DNA of 42,993 bases, from positions 1 to 42,993 of the forward strand of contig CANQEW010000021.1 in assembly GCA_947596085.1 (NCBI GenBank), in the 5' to 3' direction. The stretch's first letter is position 1, and each line of letters opens with the position of its first letter. Made by a program: the position numbers and the translations under genes. Under the pieces are notes generated by a model that was not told the origin of the DNA, ran no database searches, and saw only the letters and a list, made by a program, of their open reading frames with translations. Below are positions 37,567-42,993 of this stretch, piece by piece. Source of the stretch: an uncultured Clostridia bacterium. Its GTDB lineage: Bacteria; Bacillota; Clostridia; Christensenellales; Aristaeellaceae.

Positions 37567-39147
37567 ATGAATCCGAATTCTCAAGCTCCCCGGCACGCCG
37601 CGCATTCGCAGAGCACGCGGAGCGGTGCCCACAATCCGCAGACTTCCCGGCAAGCGGGTGAGCGCAGACTCACCCCCGCCCAGCGGCAGCGCATTTTGCG
37701 GGAACGGCGCAGGCGGCAGCAGCGTCACCAGCTCTTTGCCGCGCTGGGAGTGCTCGCCGCGCTGGTCGTGATTCTGGTCGTCGTACTCGTCAACTTGGGG
37801 CACCAGAGGGCGGAGATGCACCGCGCGCTGACGCTGCCGGAGAATTCCGAAGGCGTCGTGCAGGCGATGGCGCAGACGGCGCTTCCCGAAGCGACGGACG
37901 CTCCGGCGGCGGTTCCGGCCGCGGCTACGGATCTTCCCATGGCGACGGAGCCCCCCGCGCCGGCGGCGACGGATGCCCCGGTGATCCCGGACGCGGCGTC
38001 GAATCCACCCGCCTCCGCGCCCACCACGCAGACTTCACCCGTCTACGATTCCTCCGCTCCCTTCGTCTATGAGGAGGCCTATGCGGCGGCGGTGCTGGGC
38101 GCCGACACGGGTGCGCCCGTCACGCCGGACTACTCCACCGTCGATCCCGCCAAACTCGACCGCTGGCCGGAGGTGAACACGGGCTTCATGCCGATGGTCT
38201 CCAAGGCGAACACCGACGAAAACATCATCGCCGTCACCGTGGACGACTGCTTCCAGGCGGACAATTTGAAGCAGATCGTCGCCTGCGCGCTGAACAACAA
38301 CGCCAAGCTCACGATCTTCCCCATCGGCGAAAATTTGGAGCGCGACAGCGTCGCCGAGGTGATCCGCGCGGCGTGGGAGCGCGGCATGGAGATCGAAAAC
38401 CACACCTATACGCACAAGGGCACCTATCACTACGACGACAACTACATGACCGAGGACATCTGGCGGCAGAGCGTCGTGCTCAACCAGGTACTCGGCGTGA
38501 ACTACCGTCAGCACTTCTTCCGCCCCAAGGGCGGCGACGAGCGCTTCGATCAGCGCACGCACGCCTACGTGCGCCAGCTGGGCTTCTCCGCGCTCGCGCT
38601 GTGGACGCAGTCCGGCTCCACGGATTCCATGGAGAGCCTGCTCAAGAACCTCGGCCCCGGGCGCATCTATCTGTTCCACACCACGGACAACGACCTCTCG
38701 AAGCTGCTCCAATTCATCCCCGAGGCGGTGAATCGAGGCTACCGCCTGGTGACGCTGAACGAGATGTTCGGCCTGCCGGACAACGAAACCTCCGATCTAT
38801 CCACGGCGCCCGCGGAAAAGCCCGCGCTCCAGAGCTTCCACGTGCTGCCAATGACGCTGAAGCTCACCAGCTATGCCCGCGCGGCAGCGGCTGTGCAGGC
38901 GCGGCTGATTGAACTGGGCTGGATGAAGGGCGAGCCCACGGGCGTGTACGGCAAGACCACGCACGCCTGCATGGAGCTGTTCCAGGCGGCGGCGGGCCTC
39001 AATGTGGATGGAACGGCTGGCGAGGAGAGCCAGAAGCTGCTCTTCTCCGACGGCGCGCCGACGGGCGGCGACCAGCGCATTCGCGAGCTGGCCCAGCAGA
39101 TGGACGCGGACGTGCAGGCGGCCATCCGGGAGATGTTCGCGCAGTAG
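37567..39147 (+). CDS. membrane-anchored polysaccharide deacetylase with C-terminal peptidoglycan-binding domain
   Basis: A 526-residue protein: Arg/Gln-rich cytoplasmic tail (33-54), one membrane helix (56-77), a Pro/Ala/Thr-rich wall-spanning linker (about 100-165), a NodB deacetylase domain (about 215-400) and a peptidoglycan-binding repeat (about 440-505). NodB motifs: TVDDC (224-228, usually TFDDG; both Asp kept), HTYTH (279-283) giving two metal-binding His, RPKGG (319-323), and H371. Such enzymes deacetylate peptidoglycan sugars, often giving lysozyme resistance. GAGG lies 9 bases before ATG 37567; an in-frame ATG at 37540 has no good site. It is a single-gene unit. Confidence 0.87.
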   Translation: MNPNSQAPRHAAHSQSTRSGAHNPQTSRQAGERRLTPAQRQRILRERRRRQQRHQLFAALGVLAALVVILVVVLVNLGHQRAEMHRALTLPENSEGVVQAMAQTALPEATDAPAAVPAAATDLPMATEPPAPAATDAPVIPDAASNPPASAPTTQTSPVYDSSAPFVYEEAYAAAVLGADTGAPVTPDYSTVDPAKLDRWPEVNTGFMPMVSKANTDENIIAVTVDDCFQADNLKQIVACALNNNAKLTIFPIGENLERDSVAEVIRAAWERGMEIENHTYTHKGTYHYDDNYMTEDIWRQSVVLNQVLGVNYRQHFFRPKGGDERFDQRTHAYVRQLGFSALALWTQSGSTDSMESLLKNLGPGRIYLFHTTDNDLSKLLQFIPEAVNRGYRLVTLNEMFGLPDNETSDLSTAPAEKPALQSFHVLPMTLKLTSYARAAAAVQARLIELGWMKGEPTGVYGKTTHACMELFQAAAGLNVDGTAGEESQKLLFSDGAPTGGDQRIRELAQQMDADVQAAIREMFAQ

Positions 39148-39202
39148 GCCAGCGGATTCTTGCGCGGCGGTTCCGCGTCGCAGGGCTTTTTCGATGACAT
39201 CG

Positions 39203-39240
39203 GGCGCGGCGGGAAATTTACTCCCGCCGCGCCGCTTTGA
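39203..39240. terminator. terminator between the deacetylase and SSB-like genes
   Basis: Perfect 12-bp stem GGCGCGGCGGGA (39203-39214) with TCCCGCCGCGCC (39222-39233), 7-base loop, then GCTTTGATT on the plus strand. It lies between convergent genes. Confidence 0.75.
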
Positions 39241-39248
39241 TTCCATAT

Positions 39249-39956
39249 TCAGTTCAATGAAACGTCGTCCGCAGCGCGGCCGACCGGAACGGCCGGCCGC
39301 AGCCGCTCCGCCGGGATGAAGTTCTCCTCGTCGCTGCCGGCGGCCTCCAGCGTGAAGGCCGAGACCTCGTAGGCGTTGCGGATCATGTACTCGCCGCTTT
39401 CCAGCAGCTTCTGATATTCCCGGGACTGCAGCCGCCCGCTCAGCCGCAGCCGGTCGCCCACGTGAAAGCGCGAGGCGTACTGGGCGTTGCGCCCCCACGC
39501 GATGCAGGGAATGTAATCGCTCTTGCCGAAGGCGCGGTTGACCGCCAGCATCATGTCGCAGATCTCCCGGCCGAAGGGCGTGGAGCGGTAGATGGGCGGC
39601 TTGCAGAGCACGCCCGTCAGGTTGACCTTGTTCATGGTGTCGTTCTCCACCGTGGGCGACATGCTCTGCACGAACAGCGTCACCATCAGCCGCCCGCTGC
39701 CCTCCACGACCTTGTTGTAGGAGCGCACCTGCCCCGTCACCAGCATCAGCCGGTCGGCGGAATCGGCCGTGCCGCCGAGCTCGTCCACCGCCAGCAGCTT
39801 GCCGGGGATCGTGACCGGCAGCTTGTCCACCGCGCCCGACAGGCGCTTTACCAGCAGCGTGCCCGCGTAAAAGGGTTCGTTCATGACCTCGTGACTCAGC
39901 GTCAAGCTGCCCTCCAGCCGCCCCGCGGCCACGATTCGATTGTTTGGGTTTTCCAT
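39249..39956 (-). CDS. single-stranded DNA-binding protein-like, two OB-type domains
   Basis: A 235-residue protein. Its second half (about 109-190) is a recognisable SSB OB fold: NKVNLTGVLCKPPIYRSTPFGREICDMMLAVNR (in part), YIPCIAWGRNAQYASRF and DRLRLSGRLQSREY. The first half (NRIVAAGRLEGSL..., LMLVTGQVRSYNK) looks like a second, diverged OB fold. No acidic SSB tail (DDIPF) is present; it ends in DDVSLN. It therefore resembles the extra SSB-like proteins of Clostridia more than the replicative SSB. AGAGGTGA precedes the ATG. Confidence 0.8.
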   Translation of the reverse strand: MENPNNRIVAAGRLEGSLTLSHEVMNEPFYAGTLLVKRLSGAVDKLPVTIPGKLLAVDELGGTADSADRLMLVTGQVRSYNKVVEGSGRLMVTLFVQSMSPTVENDTMNKVNLTGVLCKPPIYRSTPFGREICDMMLAVNRAFGKSDYIPCIAWGRNAQYASRFHVGDRLRLSGRLQSREYQKLLESGEYMIRNAYEVSAFTLEAAGSDEENFIPAERLRPAVPVGRAADDVSLN

Positions 39957-40032
39957 CGTATCACCTCTGCGTCGTTCTCATGGTGTGCCTTTCCCTATAT
40001 CCTATGCGGATAAACTGGAAGTATGACGGAAT

Positions 40033-40272
40033 CTATTCCCTGGCCTCCACAAACCAGCGCCCCTCATCCTCAAACAGATAGGTCTCATGCCCGGACACGC
40101 GCACCGTGTAGCGCGTGCCGTAGCCTCCGGCCTTTGCGGCCGGGGCACGGCGCACATCGAGCACCCGGTCGATCTCGAAGCTTCGGCCGTCCTCCCACTC
40201 CACGCGCAGCGGCGTGATTCCGCCCTCCCGCGAAAACTCCGCCACCACCTTCACGAAGGTTCGCCTCGCCAT
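40033..40272 (-). CDS. small conserved protein downstream of dinB
   Basis: A 79-residue protein with predicted beta structure: FVKVVAEFSREGGITPLRVEWEDGR, FEIDRVLDVRRA, KAGGYGTRYTVRVSGHETYLFEDEGRWFVE (in part). I recognise it as a conserved hypothetical family that commonly sits next to dinB in Firmicutes. The function is unknown; the position just 6 bases after dinB indicates co-transcription and SOS control. Confidence 0.8.
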   Translation of the reverse strand: MARRTFVKVVAEFSREGGITPLRVEWEDGRSFEIDRVLDVRRAPAAKAGGYGTRYTVRVSGHETYLFEDEGRWFVEARE

Positions 40273-40278
40273 GTCGCG

Positions 40279-41505
40279 TCATCCCCTCCAGCCCACGGGA
40301 TGAATCACGTGATCCTCCCGGGGATTGATCTCATTGATGCGTCGGTCCGCCAGCAGGCTCGCCCGGGAGATGGCCCCGTGGCCGAAGCGGCGGCGAATGT
40401 CGTCCACCGCCCGCTCTATGTCGTAGCGGCGCTCGTCGGCGTCGGGGAATATGCTCAGCTGCACCCCGTCCGCCAGGGATTCCAGGCCGCTCATGCAGAT
40501 GCCCAGACTGCGGATTGGCCGCTCCCAGTACCAGCGTTCCCGGAACAGTTCCCGGGCATGCGCGGCGATTTCCTCGCCCAGCGCCGTGGGCCGACGGAGC
40601 TTGCGCTGAAAGGAGCGGGTGTTGAGCTCGCAGTCGCGCACGGACACGCTCAACACGCCGCCGCGCAGGCTCTGCTCCCGCAGCCGCTCGGCCACGCTCT
40701 CGGAGAGCACCAGCAGCACCAGATACACGTCGCGGTCGTTGACGAGGTCCCGGGGCGTGGTAGTGCTGTTGCCCACGGACTTTACCATCGCCGCCTCGCC
40801 CTCGCTCAGTACCGGCGAGCAGTCGTTTCCACGGGCGAAGTTCCACAGCATCTCGCCGTTCTTGCCCAGCGCGCCGCGCAGGATCCCCACGTCGCAGTTG
40901 GCCAGATCGCCGATGGTGCGAATGCCGCGCAGTTGCAGCTTGCGCTTCGTGGCCGGCCCAACGTACAGCAGTTCCTCCACCGGCAGAGGCCATACCTTCT
41001 CCCGGTAGTTGTCCAGGGAGATCACCGTGGTCGCGTCGGGCTTCTTCATGTCGCTGCCCAGCTTGGCAAACACCTTGTTGAAGGACACGCCCACCGAGAG
41101 CGTGAGCCCCAGCTCCTCCTTCGCGCGCCTTCGCAGCTCGCCGGCGATCTCCTCGCCGCTCCTGTGACAGCCGCTCACGTCCAGCCACGCCTCATCCAGG
41201 CCGAAGGGTTCGATGAAGTCCGTGTAGTCGGCGTAGATCTCGCGCATCATCCGGGCGAAGCGCAGGTACTTTTTGAAGTCCGGCGGCAGGGTTCGCAGCT
41301 TCGGGCACTTCTGCCGCGCCTGCCAGATCGCCTCCCCCGTCTTCACGCCCGCCGCCTTGGCCAGCTCGTTTTTCGCCAGCACGATGCCGTGGCGTGCCTC
41401 CGGGTCGCCGCATACCGCCATCGGCACCGCGCGCAGCTTCGGCTCGTAGACGCACTCCACGCTCGCGTAAAAGTTGTTCAGATCGCTGTGCAGCACGGTG
41501 CGCAT
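40279..41505 (-). CDS. dinB: Y-family DNA polymerase IV (DinB)
   Basis: A 408-residue translesion polymerase. Palm-domain motifs are HSDLNNFYASVE (Asp8 metal ligand) and FGLDEAWLDVSG (the catalytic Asp-Glu pair near 104-105, usually SIDEAYLD). Then follow SVGVSFNKVFAKLGSDMKKPD (in part), the helix-hairpin-helix YVGPATKRKLQLRGIRTIGDL and a little-finger domain. A C-terminal beta-clamp-binding motif may be QLSIFPD. It copies damaged templates at low fidelity. GGGGGCGAG precedes the ATG. A perfect LexA box overlaps its transcription start, so it is SOS-regulated. Confidence 0.95.
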   Translation of the reverse strand: MRTVLHSDLNNFYASVECVYEPKLRAVPMAVCGDPEARHGIVLAKNELAKAAGVKTGEAIWQARQKCPKLRTLPPDFKKYLRFARMMREIYADYTDFIEPFGLDEAWLDVSGCHRSGEEIAGELRRRAKEELGLTLSVGVSFNKVFAKLGSDMKKPDATTVISLDNYREKVWPLPVEELLYVGPATKRKLQLRGIRTIGDLANCDVGILRGALGKNGEMLWNFARGNDCSPVLSEGEAAMVKSVGNSTTTPRDLVNDRDVYLVLLVLSESVAERLREQSLRGGVLSVSVRDCELNTRSFQRKLRRPTALGEEIAAHARELFRERWYWERPIRSLGICMSGLESLADGVQLSIFPDADERRYDIERAVDDIRRRFGHGAISRASLLADRRINEINPREDHVIHPVGWRG

Positions 41506-41533
41506 CGCCGCTCGCCCCCGTTTTTTTGCTATA

Positions 41534-41547
41534 CGAACATATGTTCG
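41534..41547 (-). promoter_or_regulatory. LexA (SOS) box of dinB
   Basis: CGAACATATGTTCG is a perfect match to the Gram-positive LexA consensus CGAACN4GTTCG. It covers about +2 to +15 of the predicted dinB transcript, so bound LexA would block initiation. Confidence 0.92.
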
Positions 41548-41555
41548 ATATAATG

Positions 41556-41584
41556 ATTATAGCAGACTCGCGTGGAAATTGCAA
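41556..41584 (-). promoter_or_regulatory. SigA promoter of the dinB operon
   Basis: On the minus strand TTGCAA (41584-41579), 17 bases, consensus TATAAT (41561-41556). Confidence 0.8.
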
Positions 41585-41585
41585 T

Positions 41586-41599
41586 CGAACATAAGTTTA
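41586..41599 (-). promoter_or_regulatory. second, imperfect LexA half-site upstream of the dinB -35
   Basis: CGAACATAAGTTTA keeps the CGAAC half and GTT but not the final CG. It sits directly upstream of the -35, 52 bases from the perfect box, and could support cooperative LexA binding. Confidence 0.5.
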
Positions 41600-41666
41600 A
41601 AAATATATCTGCTCCACACCGTTCTTGAAGGGGATTCACCTTTTTGCGAAAAATATCATTTTCATT

Positions 41667-41693
41667 ACAAAAGGCGCCCCTGAATGGGACGCC
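41667..41693 (-). terminator. terminator of the two-gene small envelope protein operon
   Basis: On the minus strand GGCGTCCC and GGGGCGCC pair with one G-T wobble around a 5-base loop, followed by TTTTGTAATG. It lies about 60 bases after the stop codon. Confidence 0.7.
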
Positions 41694-41753
41694 CGTTGCT
41701 TTCAACGAAAAGGGTTTCGTATAGAATCGACAATGATGCGTCAATCCACCGCG

Positions 41754-42155
41754 TCACTCAAAAGAAATGCCCGCGTAGACGCTGAACGTACATTCCGCGC
41801 TGAGTTCGACGCGCTGTCCGTCCGTGAGCGCAATCTTTCCAACGCCGTCGGAAGAGTCGATGGCAAACATGTTGCTCAAATCGCCGCTTGATTCATATAT
41901 CATGATGGATGCCAGAATCGATGATGTCGCTATTGAATAGGACCCCGCCGGTATATCCTGACCGACCACATAGACGCCGGATGGGATGGCCGCTTCCTTG
42001 ATTTCATCTCGATTCATCAGTTCGCCCGCGATGGCGGTTTTCAACGCGATCAGCTCATCGAGCGTCATGGCGGACAGATCGACATCTTCCGCGACAGCAA
42101 CACTCAGAGACAAGACAAACGCGCATACAAGTAAAACCGAAATGCCCTTCTTCAC
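41754..42155 (-). CDS. secreted small protein with IPAG-type beta domain
   Basis: A 133-residue protein with a signal peptide (1-22, ending SVAVA), a short Leu-rich helical segment (LSAMTLDELIALKTAIAGELMNR in part) and a C-terminal beta domain beginning SGVYVVGQDIPAGSYSI and ending SVYAGISFE. Domains of the GxYxVGxDIPAGxY type are frequent in exported hypothetical proteins of Firmicutes; no function is established that I know of. No lipobox. The start is GTG at 42155, 10 bases after GGGGG; the frame further upstream overlaps the preceding gene. It is the second gene of an operon with the small membrane protein 34 bases upstream. Confidence 0.75.
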   Translation of the reverse strand: MKKGISVLLVCAFVLSLSVAVAEDVDLSAMTLDELIALKTAIAGELMNRDEIKEAAIPSGVYVVGQDIPAGSYSIATSSILASIMIYESSGDLSNMFAIDSSDGVGKIALTDGQRVELSAECTFSVYAGISFE

Positions 42156-42189
42156 GTGATTTTCACCCCCTTCAACATTTTCGCGATCT

Positions 42190-42570
42190 TCAATCATTGG
42201 TTTTCTGCGTGCGTTTGCCCTGCCTCGCGAAGCCGACAAAGGCGAGAATGAGCGGGATCAGAACCATGTAGAAATTCTGAATGCCCGCGATCAGGGATAC
42301 GCAGTACAGAATTCCAGCTGTAAGAGTAAAGCCGCGAATTTTGGTGAACCAGCCAAGCCAATTGAACAGGCATCCCAGCGCGAACAAGACCACATGCGGC
42401 AGAACCAGCATCAAGCCGATTGTTGTTCCGATCGCGGTTCCAACCTCTTCCGCCGTCTCGGGATCCGCGGGCGTCTGACCCGCCAAACCCCCGTAAATTA
42501 CAATTTCGATGATAACGAGGATCGTTGCCAGCAATGCGCCGATCAAAATGAGCTTTGAACGCTTAACCAT
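42190..42570 (-). CDS. small membrane protein, three to four helices
   Basis: A 126-residue protein with hydrophobic segments near 7-28, 49-70, 78-94 and 96-115 and a basic C-terminus (RQGKRTQKTND). I do not recognise the family. The start is ATG at 42570, 8 bases after GGGGGGAGG; a TTG-initiated extension to 42642 is unlikely because a promoter and leader lie there. The leader is about 95 bases long and contains a G9 tract and two C-rich segments complementary to the G tract and the ribosome binding site. Confidence 0.72.
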   Translation of the reverse strand: MVKRSKLILIGALLATILVIIEIVIYGGLAGQTPADPETAEEVGTAIGTTIGLMLVLPHVVLFALGCLFNWLGWFTKIRGFTLTAGILYCVSLIAGIQNFYMVLIPLILAFVGFARQGKRTQKTND

Positions 42571-42649
42571 GATATTCACCTCCCCCCAGCGCAGCATGCC
42601 GGGGGAAAATGACGGGAGGAAAATTCCAGACAGCGAGGTCAAAGAATTA

Positions 42650-42658
42650 CCCCCCCCC
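42650..42658 (-). repeat. G9 homopolymer tract in the leader of the small membrane protein operon
   Basis: Nine C on the plus strand. It lies at about +7 to +15 of the predicted transcript and is preceded by CC, so that CCGGGGG can pair with CCCCCGG at 42597-42603 in the same leader. Confidence 0.85.
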
Positions 42659-42671
42659 GGTTTCTGGAACG

Positions 42672-42700
42672 ATTATAACACAGATTGGAAATTTACGCAA
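42672..42700 (-). promoter_or_regulatory. SigA promoter of the small membrane/secreted protein operon
   Basis: On the minus strand TTGCGT (42700-42695), 17 bases, consensus TATAAT (42677-42672). Transcription would start near 42665. Confidence 0.75.
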
Positions 42701-42794
42701 GAATATATTTTGAATGCCTGCGGATTGACACCGATTGTACTGGCATTTATCTGTTTTGATACAATAGATAGGTAACAGAAGGAGGAAGAAAAAC

Positions 42795-42855
42795 AGAGAG
42801 CCAAGTGATAGAATGTAGCTGCAAAACACAAGGACTATCACAGGAGGGGCTCTCT
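42795..42855 (+). promoter_or_regulatory. inverted repeat around the transposase ribosome binding site
   Basis: AGAGAGCC (42795-42802) pairs with GGCTCTCT (42848-42855), and GTGATAG (42805-42811) with CTATCAC (42835-42841). The ribosome binding site AGGAGG (42842-42847) lies in the internal bulge between the two stems. Read-through RNA from upstream would fold and hide the site, a known way for insertion sequences to limit unintended transposase synthesis. Confidence 0.65.
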
Positions 42856-42857
42856 GC

Positions 42858-42993
42858 ATGAATAGGATAGCACAGGATGCACATGCGCGTCAACGGTATT
42901 TGGAGTATTATCTGAAACATGGGAACGCGACGGAGACGGCGATACGGTACAAGATCAGCCGAAAGACGCTGCACAAGTGGCTGAAGCGATACG
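42858..42993 (+). CDS. insertion sequence transposase, N-terminal part (runs off window)
   Basis: Forty-five codons are visible. After about ten residues comes a helix-turn-helix of the transposase type: RQRYLEYYLKHGNATETAIRYKISRKTLHKWLKRY (in part), with the ISRKTLHKWLKRY recognition helix. This matches the N-terminus of IS481/IS3-like DDE transposases. AGGAGG lies 10 bases before the ATG. The DDE catalytic domain and the right end lie outside the window, and I cannot fix the left terminal repeat; it should lie between about 42720 and 42795. Confidence 0.75.
   Translation, partial: MNRIAQDAHARQRYLEYYLKHGNATETAIRYKISRKTLHKWLKRY

Noticed and set aside
42568-42642. TTG-started N-terminal extension of the small membrane protein
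   Set aside because: The ATG at 42570 has an excellent ribosome binding site and the extension would consume the leader; the added residues are not signal-like.

Overview
The window looks like a chromosome segment of a GC-rich, endospore-forming, anaerobic Gram-positive bacterium of the class Clostridia. The evidence is a gerA-type germination operon, a spoIID-like gene, Gram-positive Shine-Dalgarno sequences (GGAGG/GGGGG), a Bacillus-type LexA box, a glgC-glgD-glgA glycogen operon and an acetate kinase. I cannot place it more finely from sequence alone. Almost everything is chromosomal housekeeping; the only clear mobile element is the start of an insertion-sequence transposase at the right edge. 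I saw no rRNA, tRNA or CRISPR array.

Layout. 1-4.2 kb: the tail of upp, rsmA, a convergent pair of DUF4230 genes, a small Cys-rich protein and a tyrosine recombinase preceded by a long imperfect DNA hairpin. 4.5-9.5 kb (minus strand): a membrane protein, rnhA, a TroA-type lipoprotein without most of its metal ligands, an ICMT-like methyltransferase, spoIID and radA. 9.6-15.8 kb (plus): a membrane-anchored metallophosphoesterase with an altered active site, gerA-A/B/C and a lipid kinase. 15.9-22.9 kb (minus): a zinc-ribbon membrane protein, a J-domain protein, a DUF5685 protein, dnaK, a DUF1653-RecQ fusion and a voltage-gated K+ channel. 23-28.2 kb (plus): ackA, then glgC, glgD, glgA. 28.2-37.2 kb (minus): an L,D-transpeptidase with four peptidoglycan-binding repeats and the complete atpIBEFHAGDC operon. 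37.5-42.9 kb: a polysaccharide deacetylase (plus), an SSB-like protein, SOS-controlled dinB with its small neighbour, and two small envelope proteins (minus), then the transposase start.

How the genes fit together. Energy and carbon storage are represented by the F-type ATP synthase, acetate kinase and glycogen synthesis. The c subunit carries both E32 and E65 in a sodium-type site and the epsilon subunit lacks its C-terminal domain. Sporulation and envelope functions include GerA, SpoIID, the L,D-transpeptidase and the deacetylase. Genome maintenance includes RadA, RecQ, DinB, RNase HI, the SSB-like protein and the recombinase. DnaK, DUF5685, J-domain and zinc-ribbon genes lie together on one strand and may form a dedicated chaperone module.

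The most unusual signal is three runs of 8-9 G in the 5' regions of three minus-strand membrane-protein genes. One run separates a well-formed start codon and Arg-rich N-terminus from the rest of its gene by a single base. One sits at the predicted transcription start of the K+ channel gene. One lies just downstream of another promoter, where it can pair with a C-run in the same leader. They could be phase-variable or slippage-controlled switches, or in part assembly artefacts.
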